From an uncultured Lachnospiraceae bacterium (GTDB lineage Bacteria; Bacillota; Clostridia; Lachnospirales; Lachnospiraceae): a stretch of 59,945 bases of DNA. Position numbers and translations under genes: made by a program. The stretch is taken from the NCBI GenBank assembly GCA_947626415.1, contig CANQSA010000014.1:1-59945 (forward strand), in the 5' to 3' direction. A model generated the notes under the pieces. It had not been told where the DNA came from. It saw nothing but the letters and a program-made list of their open reading frames with translations, and did not search any database. Positions 43,823 to 53,693 of this stretch are shown here, piece after piece (the stretch's first letter is position 1; each line of letters opens with the position of its first letter).

Positions 43823-44995
43823 TCAATCGTCAAACGCTTCCTTGACCTTATCCATGAATCCCTTTTTCTTCTTTTTATCGCCTCTTTCATCCGTCGGCTG
43901 ATTCAGGGTATTCCCGGTCAGCATGTCAAACTGCTTCAATGCCTCCTTTGCGTCAGCCGACAGCCGGTTCGGAACCTGTACCACCAGCGTTGTATACTGA
44001 TCGCCCCGGTTCTCCTTATTCCGCAGGCTGGGTACTCCCTTGCCCCGCAGACGGATCTTCGTTCCGGTCTGGGTCCCTGCCTTGATATTGAACAGGACAT
44101 CGCCGTCTATGGTCCGGACACGGATATCGCCGCCCATAGCCGCCTGTGCGAAGGATATCGGTTCCGTCGAATACAGATCATACCCTTCTCTCTGGAATAT
44201 CGGATGTCTGGAAATAATAACTTCAACCAGCAGATCGCCTCTGGAGCCGCCGTTCGTACCCGGTTCTCCCTTATCCCGGATCCGGATACTCTGCCCATTG
44301 TCAATCCCTGCCGGAATCATAACCTGAATCTTCTTCCGGGCACTCTGATAACCCTGACCGTAACAGTCAGGGCATTTATCCCGGATCACTTTACCGGTTC
44401 CATGGCATTCCGGACAGGTCTGCACATTCCGCACCATACCAAACATGGACTGCTGGGTAAATACCACCTGCCCCTTGCCGCCGCATTTGCTGCAAGTCTC
44501 CGGCGTAGTCCCCGGCTTTGCCCCGGATCCATGACAGGTCGGACATTCTTCTTTCAGTGTCAGATCCAGTTCTTTCTCACACCCGAATACCGCTTCTTCA
44601 AACGTGATTCGGACGCCGGTTCTTACATCAGCGCCGCGCATCGGCCCGTTTCCGCCTCGGCTTCTTCTTCCGCCGCCGAACAGATCGCCGAAGATATCGC
44701 CGAAGATATCTCCCATATCCATACCGCTGAAATCAAATCCGCCCGCTCCGGCTCCGCCGGCGCCGCCGTCAAAGGCTGCATGACCGAACTGGTCATACTG
44801 GCGCCGCTTTTCCGGATCACTCAGCACGGCATAGGCTTCCGATGCCTCTTTGAATTTCATCTCGGCTTCTTTGTCTCCCGGATTGATATCGGGATGATAT
44901 TTTTTTGCTAATTGCCGATAGGCCTTCTTCAGGGCTGCGTCATCCGCATTTCTGTCTACCCCGAGAACCTCATAATAATCTCTCTTATCTGCCAT
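43823..44995 (-). CDS. dnaJ: Chaperone DnaJ
   Basis: The 390-residue type I co-chaperone has a J domain with [11 protein letters not shown], a Gly/Phe-rich stretch ([15 protein letters not shown]), four CxxCxGxG zinc repeats ([32 protein letters not shown]) and two beta-barrel peptide-binding domains. It stimulates DnaK ATPase. I chose ATG 44995; AAAGGTG lies about six bases upstream. Confidence 0.97.
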   Translation of the reverse strand: MADKRDYYEVLGVDRNADDAALKKAYRQLAKKYHPDINPGDKEAEMKFKEASEAYAVLSDPEKRRQYDQFGHAAFDGGAGGAGAGGFDFSGMDMGDIFGDIFGDLFGGGRRSRGGNGPMRGADVRTGVRITFEEAVFGCEKELDLTLKEECPTCHGSGAKPGTTPETCSKCGGKGQVVFTQQSMFGMVRNVQTCPECHGTGKVIRDKCPDCYGQGYQSARKKIQVMIPAGIDNGQSIRIRDKGEPGTNGGSRGDLLVEVIISRHPIFQREGYDLYSTEPISFAQAAMGGDIRVRTIDGDVLFNIKAGTQTGTKIRLRGKGVPSLRNKENRGDQYTTLVVQVPNRLSADAKEALKQFDMLTGNTLNQPTDERGDKKKKKGFMDKVKEAFDD

Positions 44996-45021
44996 GATCG
45001 TCACCTTTATAAAAGGATTGG

Positions 45022-46993
<1,972 letters not shown>

Positions 46994-47782
46994 CTAATTT
47001 GCCACCTTGACCATGCTGTGGCGTACCACGCTGTCACGGTACCGGTAGCCCTTCTGAAATTCCTCCGCTACCGTATTCTCTCCGAAGTTTTCATCCTCAA
47101 TATGCATGACCGCATTGTGGAGTTCCGGATCGAATTCTTTTCCCACAGCTTCGATCGGCGTTACGCCGGCCTCTTCCAGGCTGGTGATAAACTGCTTGTA
47201 GACCTTCTGCATGCCTTCCGTAAACGCGTCCTGCTTCTCGTCTTCCGGAACCGCAGCCAGCCCGCGCTCAAAATTATCCACAACCGGCAATATCTTTTCT
47301 ACAATACTCTTGGCGCCCACTTCAAACATCGCGGCTTTCTCTTTCTCGGTCCGCTTTCTGAAGTTTTCAAACTCTGCCATCAGCCTTGTATAGCGATCGG
47401 TCAATTCCTCGATCTTCTGATCCCTGGGATCCTTTTTCTCTTTCCTGATCTTGCCGAAGATGCCTTTTCCCTTTTCTTTTCCCGGTTCTGCTTCTCCTGT
47501 GTCTTCCTCATCCGTGCTCTCATCTGACGATTCTTCCGCAGTTTCCGCTTCGGGTTCCCGGTCTGTGTCTTCTGCAGCGGCTTCTTTTGCAGGCTCCGCC
47601 GTTTCTCCTTCTGCCGCAGACTGCGCGTCTTCTTTGACCGTCTCTGTCTGTGCCTCCGGTTCTTTGGCCTCCGGTTCTTTTACCTCTGCTTCCTTAATCT
47701 CTTCTTCCTGTGCAGCTGCTTCCTGCTTCTTTTCTTCTTCCATATTCTTCACATCGCCGTGGTCTTTCACACAGCTCTCCAT
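46994..47782 (-). CDS. grpE: Nucleotide exchange factor GrpE with long acidic N-terminus
   Basis: The C-terminal half (about residues 110-262) is a standard GrpE with a long coiled coil (LTDRYTRLMAEFENFRKRTEKEK) and the beta wing (GFAEEFQKGYRYRDSVVRHSMVKV in outline). The first 110 residues are a Glu/Ala/Pro-rich, low-complexity extension with EPEAKEPEA repeats, longer than usual. The start is uncertain: ATG 47782, four bases after the hrcA stop, is taken here; ATG 47743 and an in-frame start overlapping hrcA are alternatives. It releases ADP from DnaK. Confidence 0.9.
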   Translation of the reverse strand: MESCVKDHGDVKNMEEEKKQEAAAQEEEIKEAEVKEPEAKEPEAQTETVKEDAQSAAEGETAEPAKEAAAEDTDREPEAETAEESSDESTDEEDTGEAEPGKEKGKGIFGKIRKEKKDPRDQKIEELTDRYTRLMAEFENFRKRTEKEKAAMFEVGAKSIVEKILPVVDNFERGLAAVPEDEKQDAFTEGMQKVYKQFITSLEEAGVTPIEAVGKEFDPELHNAVMHIEDENFGENTVAEEFQKGYRYRDSVVRHSMVKVAN

Positions 47783-47786
47783 TTCT

Positions 47787-48860
47787 TTATGATTTCTTCT
47801 CGGCATCCGGCTTCGGATATGCACTGCCAAGCTGCTGTTTTACCTGGTTTAAGGTCTCTACCACTTTCTCATAATCCATCCGCTTGGGGCCGATAATCCC
47901 AATGGTTCCTCTGACTCCGTCCTCCAGCTCATAGGTAGCCGTAACCACGCTGCAGTCCTTCATCGTCTGTACCGGCGTCTCATCTCCGATATAGATCTGG
48001 ATCCCGTTGTTCTTCTCCGAATTCATGGAATCCGTCAGCAGTCCCGCCAGCACTTTCTTCTCTTCCAGGGTACTGATCAGCTTGCTGGCGTTCTCCCGGT
48101 CACTCAGTTCCGGATACTTGAAGATGTTGGTCGCGCCGCTGGTGTAAATCTCCAGGTTCTCCTCGCTGTCAAACGCCTCCGCCACAGCATCGATCACATC
48201 CCGCAGGATCTGGTTTAAACTGCCCGCCTGCCCGGTCATCTGGGATATCATGGCAAGGTTGATCTCTTCTAATGCCAGTCCTGCCAGAGAAGTATTCAGC
48301 ATCACATTCAGCTTCAGCACATCCTCATTGCTGATCTCTTCCGGGATCTCCAGGATCTTATTCTTGATCAGCTTCGACTGTGTTACGACAACGCAGAGCA
48401 GTTTCGTAGGCTCTACAGCGGACAGCTGAATGAACTTGATCTTATTCCTGGTATACTGCGGCGCCGTGATCATAGCGGCATAGTTGGTATTAACCGCCAG
48501 GGACTTCGCCATATTCTGCAGCATTCCCTCCAGCCGATCCATCTTATCCACCAGAAATGTCTTCATATCGTCGACTTCCTGTTCCTTCTGTTCCAGCTGG
48601 GTTTCCCGCTCTTTCATCAGATTATCCACATACAGCCGGTAGCCTTTATCGGAAGGAATCCGTCCCGCAGATGTATGGGGCTGCAAAATATATCCCATCT
48701 CTTCCAGATCCGCCATCTCATTCCGGATCGTCGCGGAACTTAAATTCAGATCCGTATATTTGGATATCGTCCGGGAACCGACCGGTTCTCCGGTCTCCAG
48801 ATAATTCTGGATAACCGCTTTTAATATGATCAGCTTTCTTTCATCTAATTCTTCGCTCAC
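47787..48860 (-). CDS. hrcA: Heat-inducible repressor HrcA
   Basis: The 357-residue repressor has an N-terminal winged helix (LNLSSATIRNEMADLEEMGY at about residues 36-55) and HrcA C-terminal domains. It binds CIRCE with GroE help and turns off the dnaK operon at normal temperature. The start is GTG 48860. The CIRCE at 48897-48923 stands between promoter and gene, so HrcA controls itself and the genes after it. Confidence 0.96.
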   Translation of the reverse strand: MSEELDERKLIILKAVIQNYLETGEPVGSRTISKYTDLNLSSATIRNEMADLEEMGYILQPHTSAGRIPSDKGYRLYVDNLMKERETQLEQKEQEVDDMKTFLVDKMDRLEGMLQNMAKSLAVNTNYAAMITAPQYTRNKIKFIQLSAVEPTKLLCVVVTQSKLIKNKILEIPEEISNEDVLKLNVMLNTSLAGLALEEINLAMISQMTGQAGSLNQILRDVIDAVAEAFDSEENLEIYTSGATNIFKYPELSDRENASKLISTLEEKKVLAGLLTDSMNSEKNNGIQIYIGDETPVQTMKDCSVVTATYELEDGVRGTIGIIGPKRMDYEKVVETLNQVKQQLGSAYPKPDAEKKS

Positions 48861-48896
48861 GACCTCACCCCGTACTGTGTGCCCTTTTGCATATTA

Positions 48897-48923
48897 TTAG
48901 CACTCATATCGAAGGAGTGCTAA
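48897..48923. promoter_or_regulatory. CIRCE operator
   Basis: TTAGCACTC-N9-GAGTGCTAA is a perfect match to the CIRCE consensus. It begins about eight bases after the predicted transcription start. Confidence 0.97.
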
Positions 48924-48937
48924 TATCTTCGTAAGTA

Positions 48938-48966
48938 AAGATAACACTGATAGAAATTTTTGTCAA
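48938..48966 (-). promoter_or_regulatory. dnaK operon promoter
   Basis: TTGACA (48966-48961) and TATCTT (48943-48938) are 17 bases apart, with TGT before the -10. Transcription would begin near 48931, just ahead of CIRCE. Confidence 0.85.
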
Positions 48967-49018
48967 CACTTATTTATAATTATTTTGTGAATATTTCGTG
49001 TTCTACTTTGTATAGAAC

Positions 49019-49043
49019 AAAAAACAAGGGAGCCAAAGCTCCC
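49019..49043 (-). terminator. Terminator of the glycan operon
   Basis: On the minus strand AGGGAGC-tttg-GCTCCCTT is followed by GTTTTTTG. It lies about 30 bases past the small membrane protein gene. Confidence 0.82.
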
Positions 49044-49070
49044 TGCTAGTGTTTCCTATCTGTTTTATGG

Positions 49071-49346
49071 TTATTCCGTCTCTGTCTTCTCCGCTTCCGC
49101 AGTTTCCGCTTCCTGGTTCTTTTTCCCCATATGCTTCCATACCAGAGACGCGGCCAAGATCCCGTTTAACAGGTTAAAGATGCAAAATGCCAGAAACAGC
49201 CAATCTGTAATCGCATTATCCAGAAATCCGATCATCGGATTCAGATAATCCAGGATCCAAAAAGTAATAAAAGCCGCTCCCAATACAATGGAGCCATGCG
49301 GCAGCAGCCAGATGACTGCCCGCTTTATCTTTCTCAGATATTTCAT
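49071..49346 (-). CDS. Small two-helix membrane protein, unknown
   Basis: The 91-residue protein has a basic N-terminus (MKYLRKIKRAV), two membrane helices (about 10-31 and 46-67) and a Glu-rich tail (EAETAEAEKTETE). I do not recognise a family. Its ATG overlaps the stop of the phosphodiester glycosidase gene by four bases, so it is likely made together with it. A role as partner of the glycosidase or of the GT2-GtrA protein is inference. Confidence 0.75.
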   Translation of the reverse strand: MKYLRKIKRAVIWLLPHGSIVLGAAFITFWILDYLNPMIGFLDNAITDWLFLAFCIFNLLNGILAASLVWKHMGKKNQEAETAEAEKTETE

Positions 49347-50470
49347 TCTTCTGCCTCCAAATAAATAATATCGCTGATAGCCCGCTCATCGCCGCTTAGC
49401 CGGTTCAGATAATCGTTCTCATAATACATACAGGCGGAATTTCCGCCATCCAGATTATAAGCCGTCTGACAGCCCAGCTTTGCCATGATCTGCGCAAGCT
49501 CCGTTATCGTCACTCCGCGGGAGTATCCGTCATCTCTGCCGTCCACCGTAACAAGCATATAGTGGCCCGGCGCAACATAACCGATGGCGCAGCGGGGATT
49601 TTCCTTGTTTAAATAAGAAGTGGTGCGGAACTGATCCAGAACGGCTCCGGAACCGTCCAGCAGCTGCGGTCCGAACGTCCACGCCTGCCACGCTCCTTTT
49701 TTAAGCACTGCTTCTCCGTCAAACGCCGACGGAGAATAGGTTTCCATGGTACCGTCCAAGTATAAAACACAGATATCCGCGTCCACTACATTTTCCCGGT
49801 ACAGCACGCCGTTCCGAATGACGACACCCCGCTCACTGTTCCCGTAAAAATCTCCGGAAATGGAAAACAGCGCGTTGTTATCCCGGCTGATCGTGTCCGG
49901 AAACTGCCGTATATTTTTCCCGTATACGCCCCTGGCAAACGCGGTCCGCAAATACTGTACATTCCGGACATACAGATCCGCCACAAAATACGTGACTTTA
50001 TCGTCATTTTCGCCGATTTCCCGCTTTGTGACCGTCAGATCGTAGTGCGCCGTCCGTTTCTGCACGATCTCCGTTATCGTGGTTTTCATAGCGTTCCATT
50101 CCGTATTCAGCTCCGTTTCTATCATACTGGTTCCGGTATTGGTCGTATTAAATTTATCTTTTTTCCCGCTGTCCGCGCTGCCGGAGGAATTTCCCTGCGA
50201 GTCCGCAAGACCGTCTTCGATATGGGAACCGTTTCCTGCTTCCGGATTTTCCTCAAATCCTTCCTCTCCCGGAAGCGCAAACATATCCGTAATCTCCTCC
50301 GGACTTTCGGCGATCACAATGCCGGCGTCCCCATACTGCTTCGGCAGCACATAATGGAACAATACGACAATTCCCACGCACAGCGCGGCTGCCAAAAGAT
50401 CGCCGAGCGCGATCAGCACGATCTTCAGACAGAGGCTTCGATTTTTCTTTCGCTTATTCTCTGGTTTCAT
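49343..50470 (-). CDS. Membrane-anchored phosphodiester glycosidase (NAGPA domain)
   Basis: The 375-residue protein has a basic start, one membrane helix (about 15-35), a Ser/Gly-rich linker (about 70-105) and a C-terminal NAGPA domain with NALFSISGDFYGNSERGVVIRNG, RCAIGYVAPGHYMLVTVDGRDDG in outline and YNLDGGNSACMYY. Human NAGPA removes GlcNAc that caps mannose 6-phosphate; bacterial relatives cleave sugar phosphodiesters on surface glycans. The start is in the end of the upstream glycosyltransferase gene: ATG ATG at 50473/50470 after GGTGAG. I took the second. Coupling to that gene is likely. Confidence 0.85.
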   Translation of the reverse strand: MKPENKRKKNRSLCLKIVLIALGDLLAAALCVGIVVLFHYVLPKQYGDAGIVIAESPEEITDMFALPGEEGFEENPEAGNGSHIEDGLADSQGNSSGSADSGKKDKFNTTNTGTSMIETELNTEWNAMKTTITEIVQKRTAHYDLTVTKREIGENDDKVTYFVADLYVRNVQYLRTAFARGVYGKNIRQFPDTISRDNNALFSISGDFYGNSERGVVIRNGVLYRENVVDADICVLYLDGTMETYSPSAFDGEAVLKKGAWQAWTFGPQLLDGSGAVLDQFRTTSYLNKENPRCAIGYVAPGHYMLVTVDGRDDGYSRGVTITELAQIMAKLGCQTAYNLDGGNSACMYYENDYLNRLSGDERAISDIIYLEAEE

Positions 50471-51512
50471 CATCACTCTCACCATTCCGAAAAACAAACA
50501 GCTTTTGCACAATCAGGCTGAGCAGAAACAGCGTCAGCTCCGTCACGATCTTAGCCGCCATTTTTACCGGGATCACATATCGGTACAACAACTGCAGCAG
50601 TTCTGTATTGACTGCCAAGATAAAAACAGCCAGCGCAAAATATTTCAGCGCTTCTTTCCAAAGCGTTCCCTTGCTTTTAAAAACATAGCGCTTATTCAAA
50701 TAGAAATTGAAACAGGCACTGATCACCCGGGCACCCACATTGCTGAGCACAATACTGTATGCCAGTCCGCCGGTCAGCAGGGAAAACAGTCCAAACAGAA
50801 TAAAATCCACACAAAAGCTCAAAAAAGAGGCAAAGGAGAATTTCAGGATTTCCCGATAGATAATCACGGAATCCCGGACAGCCCGAAAATGAGAGGTCTG
50901 ATTGCCTTTTTCATAAACCGTCTGGATCGGGACTTCCACGATTTTCCGCTTCTGCTTCGCCCAGGCCATCAGTACATTCATCTCATATTCATAGCGTTCA
51001 CCCGGCACCTGCAGCATAAACGAAAACTGCGCCCTGCCAAATCCCCGCAGGCCGGTCTGCGTATCCGATACAAACTGGCCGGACGCCAGGCGGAAAACGT
51101 ATTTTGTCACAGTATTGCCAAACCGGCTGCGAAGCGGAACCGGTCCCTCAAAATTCCGGCAGCCGATCACCAGGGCTTCCGGATTTTCCTCCAGAGCCTG
51201 ACCGATCCGAACCACATCCGATATCTGATGCTGTCCGTCCGCATCCATGGTGATCACCGCTTCTGCCTCCGGCATCTGCTCTGTCAGATAACGCAGAGCG
51301 TATTTAATGGCTTCCCCTTTTCCCCGGTTTTCCTCCCGGTTTAACACGATTGCTTCTTCTTTGGCCTTCTCAAATACAGGGAAAAACGCGCTGCCGCTCC
51401 CGTCGTTTACGATCAGGATCGGATTCGCTGTTTTTTGCCGTATCGCATGGATGATTGTGAGTAATGTTTCATCCGGTTCATATGCCGGTATTACAATTAC
51501 AATTTTTTTCAT
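50454..51512 (-). CDS. GT2 glycosyltransferase fused to GtrA domain
   Basis: The 352-residue protein has an N-terminal family 2 transferase domain (IVIPAYEPDETLLTIIHAI at about 5-23, DXD in ITMDADGQHQISD, and QTGLRGF), like polyprenyl-phosphate sugar synthases. From about residue 225 it has a GtrA-like part with four membrane helices (SFASFLSFCVDFILFGLF and on). Such fusions probably make and flip an undecaprenyl-phosphate sugar for surface modification. ATG 51512 follows GGGAG by about six bases. Two overlapping genes follow. Confidence 0.88.
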   Translation of the reverse strand: MKKIVIVIPAYEPDETLLTIIHAIRQKTANPILIVNDGSGSAFFPVFEKAKEEAIVLNREENRGKGEAIKYALRYLTEQMPEAEAVITMDADGQHQISDVVRIGQALEENPEALVIGCRNFEGPVPLRSRFGNTVTKYVFRLASGQFVSDTQTGLRGFGRAQFSFMLQVPGERYEYEMNVLMAWAKQKRKIVEVPIQTVYEKGNQTSHFRAVRDSVIIYREILKFSFASFLSFCVDFILFGLFSLLTGGLAYSIVLSNVGARVISACFNFYLNKRYVFKSKGTLWKEALKYFALAVFILAVNTELLQLLYRYVIPVKMAAKIVTELTLFLLSLIVQKLFVFRNGESDDETRE

Positions 51513-51527
51513 TTTCTGCTCCCGGAG

Positions 51528-51556
51528 TTGCATTTTTCATACTGATTGATTATAAT
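51528..51556 (+). promoter_or_regulatory. Promoter of the PHP phosphatase gene
   Basis: TTGCAT (51528-51533) and a perfect TATAAT (51551-51556) are 17 bases apart. The -10 region (attataat) could also serve the divergent glycosyltransferase gene. Confidence 0.7.
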
Positions 51557-51588
51557 TTTATGTAAATAACAGGAAGGGAGAACTCTCT

Positions 51589-52386
51589 ATGCTGTCAGAT
51601 TTTCACGTACACACACATTTTTCCGGTGATTCCGAAGCTGATCCTGAGGCAATCTTAGACCATGCGGTTTCGATGGGAATGCAGCACATCTGTTTTACGG
51701 ATCACCAGGATTTTGACTACCAATATGAAACCGATTTTAATTTGCCGGCAAAAGCCTACTGGGCTTATATGCCCGAACTGAGAGAGCGCCGGGCCGGACA
51801 GATTGCCGTCTCGATCGGTGTGGAAACCGGTCTGGAGGTGCCCATGGGGGCCAGGCTCCATGCCTTTGTATCCGAGCACCCCTATGATTTTGTAATCGGC
51901 TCCTGTCATCTGTTAAACGGGATCGATCCCTATTATCCGGATTTCTGGCAGGATAAAACGGACCGGGAAGCGCTGGAGCTCTATTTTTCTATTATCCGCG
52001 CTACGCTGGATACCTGTCGTGACTTTGATGTATACGGGCATCTGGACTATATCATCCGATACAGTCCGAACGGCATTCAAAACTATAACCCCTCCGATTA
52101 TCTGGAGCAGGCTGAAGATATTCTTAAGACACTGATCGCAGAGGGGAAGGGCATTGAATTAAATACAGGCGGTATGTATAAGGGCTCCGTCTTTCCCAAC
52201 CCGCACCCGCTTTTTCTAAAACGGTACCGGGAACTGGGCGGTGAGATCATCACCGTTGGTGCAGACGCGCACCAACCCGATCTGGTCGGCTACGGCTTCC
52301 CGCAGGCAGCCGAATACCTGAAAGAAGCCGGATTTCGCTACTATTGTATTTTTAAAGAGCGGAAACCGATCTTTCTTCCGCTTTGA
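51589..52386 (+). CDS. hisK: PHP-domain histidinol-phosphatase (HisJ/HisK family)
   Basis: The 265-residue protein has the PHP metal motif DFHVHTHFSGDSE (His6, His8, His10), CFTDHQDFDY, GVETGLEV, IGSCHLLNG, DVYGHLDYIIRY and the last ligands in TVGADAHQPDLVG. These match class III histidinol-phosphatases, which dephosphorylate histidinol phosphate in histidine synthesis. GGAAGGGAG lies before the ATG. A HisA gene is encoded about 500 bases further on the other strand, which supports the histidine role, though a PHP phosphatase on another substrate is possible. Confidence 0.85.
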   Translation: MLSDFHVHTHFSGDSEADPEAILDHAVSMGMQHICFTDHQDFDYQYETDFNLPAKAYWAYMPELRERRAGQIAVSIGVETGLEVPMGARLHAFVSEHPYDFVIGSCHLLNGIDPYYPDFWQDKTDREALELYFSIIRATLDTCRDFDVYGHLDYIIRYSPNGIQNYNPSDYLEQAEDILKTLIAEGKGIELNTGGMYKGSVFPNPHPLFLKRYRELGGEIITVGADAHQPDLVGYGFPQAAEYLKEAGFRYYCIFKERKPIFLPL

Positions 52387-52398
52387 CAACATAATACT

Positions 52399-52860
52399 TT
52401 ATACTTCCATGGAGTCTGCAGACTGCTCTGCCTGCAGCTCCATTTTTTCTTTTTTCCGATCGGCCTGTTCAGCAACAAAGGAAACAACCGCAAACATCAG
52501 TCCGACTAACGCCACATAAAAGCCTGCCGCCGGATGGCAAACGCCGTTCTTTTCCTGTGCCATCGTCATGATCACTGTGACCCAGACCGGAATGGTTGCC
52601 AGAACCGTAAATACAAACGATCTCGTAAAATGCTTTTTTAATAAGAAAAAGATAGCGAGCAGCAGAAAAACTACCGCGATCCAGAGGAAAACGGATTCAT
52701 AGTGAAAAGAAAACATCGCCATTTCCCGAACCGTATAGGTGCCGTATTCCGTCCCCCTGTTTACGACAGGCAGACAGAGTCCCAGCAGGATCAGCCCGTT
52801 TCCCAGAATACCGGCAATTTTTTTACATACATCCCAGACTAAAAACTTATCATAATACAT
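52399..52860 (-). CDS. Four-helix membrane protein, unknown
   Basis: The 153-residue protein has four likely helices (about 14-32, 57-75, 80-98 and 110-130) and a charged tail (EQADRKKEKMELQAEQ). I recognise no family. It is encoded convergent to the PHP phosphatase gene, 12 bases from its stop, and its last codons contain that gene's terminator. It lies 40 bases after the hisA stop and could be co-transcribed with it. Confidence 0.72.
   Translation of the reverse strand: MYYDKFLVWDVCKKIAGILGNGLILLGLCLPVVNRGTEYGTYTVREMAMFSFHYESVFLWIAVVFLLLAIFFLLKKHFTRSFVFTVLATIPVWVTVIMTMAQEKNGVCHPAAGFYVALVGLMFAVVSFVAEQADRKKEKMELQAEQSADSMEV
52409..52448 (+). terminator. hisK terminator inside the convergent gene
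   Basis: ATGGAG-t-CTGCAG and CTGCAG-CTCCAT form a 12-pair stem with one bulge and a 10-base loop, followed by TTTTT. It falls within the last codons of the opposite-strand membrane protein. Confidence 0.85.
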
Positions 52861-52900
52861 TCTATCGCAATACCTCCCATTTCATTATCCTTTATGACGC

Positions 52901-53674
52901 TTACCGATACCGTTCTGTCACAGTACGGTAAGACATGGTTCCTCCAAAAATATCCAGCGCGCTTCCGATCGTCACGTCCAGTCTGCCTGCCCCCGCCTGT
53001 TCCAGGCGGTCCAGATCCGCGAAAGACGAAACGCCGCCCGCGTAAGTAACCGGGATCTTTCCCCAGCTCCCAAGCAGATCCGCCAGCTCCGTCTCGATTC
53101 CGGAAGTCTTTCCTTCCACATCTACCGCATGGATCAGATATTCACTGCAGTACACGGAAAGCAGATCCAAGAGAGACGCAGTCACTGCTTCTTCCGTAAA
53201 CTTCTGCCAGCGGTCCGTTACGATATAATAAGCGTTCCCCCGTTTTCGGCAGCTTAAATCCAGCACCAGATGTTCTTTTCCCACTGCTTTTACCAGTTTC
53301 TCCAGATTTTCGTAATCGATCCTGCCGTCCCGAAATACATACGACGTCACGATCACATGGGAAGCGCCCGCGCGCAGATAGCTTTCCGCATTTTCCGCCG
53401 TAACGCCTCCGCCCAGCTGCATGCCGCCCGGATATGCCTGCAGGGCGGCCAGCGCCTGAGCTTTTGTCGCCTCAAACTCCGGCGTTCCCGTTTGATTCAG
53501 CAGAATGATATGACCGCCGGTCAGGCCGTCTGCCCGATACATCCGCGCATAGGCATCCGCGCCTTTCTCCGATACAAAGTTATCTTCCGCGCTGTTATTC
53601 TCATCCCGCAGACTGCTTCCGACAATCTGCTTTACCATTCCATTGTGAATGTCAATACAAGGTCGGAATTTCAC
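52901..53674 (-). CDS. hisA: HisA isomerase, eukaryotic type
   Basis: The 257-residue TIM-barrel protein is the phosphoribosylformimino-AICAR ribotide isomerase of histidine synthesis. It resembles yeast HIS6 more than usual bacterial HisA: FRPCIDIHNGMVKQIVGSSL, VIVTSYVFRDG, LDLSCRK, EYLIHAVDVEGKTSGI and IGSALDIFGG all have close counterparts in HIS6. I chose GTG 53674, five bases after GGAGG, giving MKFRPCIDIHNG; an upstream in-frame start overlaps the permease gene. No other his genes except the nearby PHP phosphatase are present. Confidence 0.9.
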   Translation of the reverse strand: MKFRPCIDIHNGMVKQIVGSSLRDENNSAEDNFVSEKGADAYARMYRADGLTGGHIILLNQTGTPEFEATKAQALAALQAYPGGMQLGGGVTAENAESYLRAGASHVIVTSYVFRDGRIDYENLEKLVKAVGKEHLVLDLSCRKRGNAYYIVTDRWQKFTEEAVTASLLDLLSVYCSEYLIHAVDVEGKTSGIETELADLLGSWGKIPVTYAGGVSSFADLDRLEQAGAGRLDVTIGSALDIFGGTMSYRTVTERYR

Positions 53675-53693
53675 ACTGTCCTCCATTCTGTCC

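Noticed and set aside
43772-44911. Long open frame opposite dnaJ
   Set aside because: dnaJ is certain by its motifs; the opposite frame is a shadow of its G+C-rich codons.
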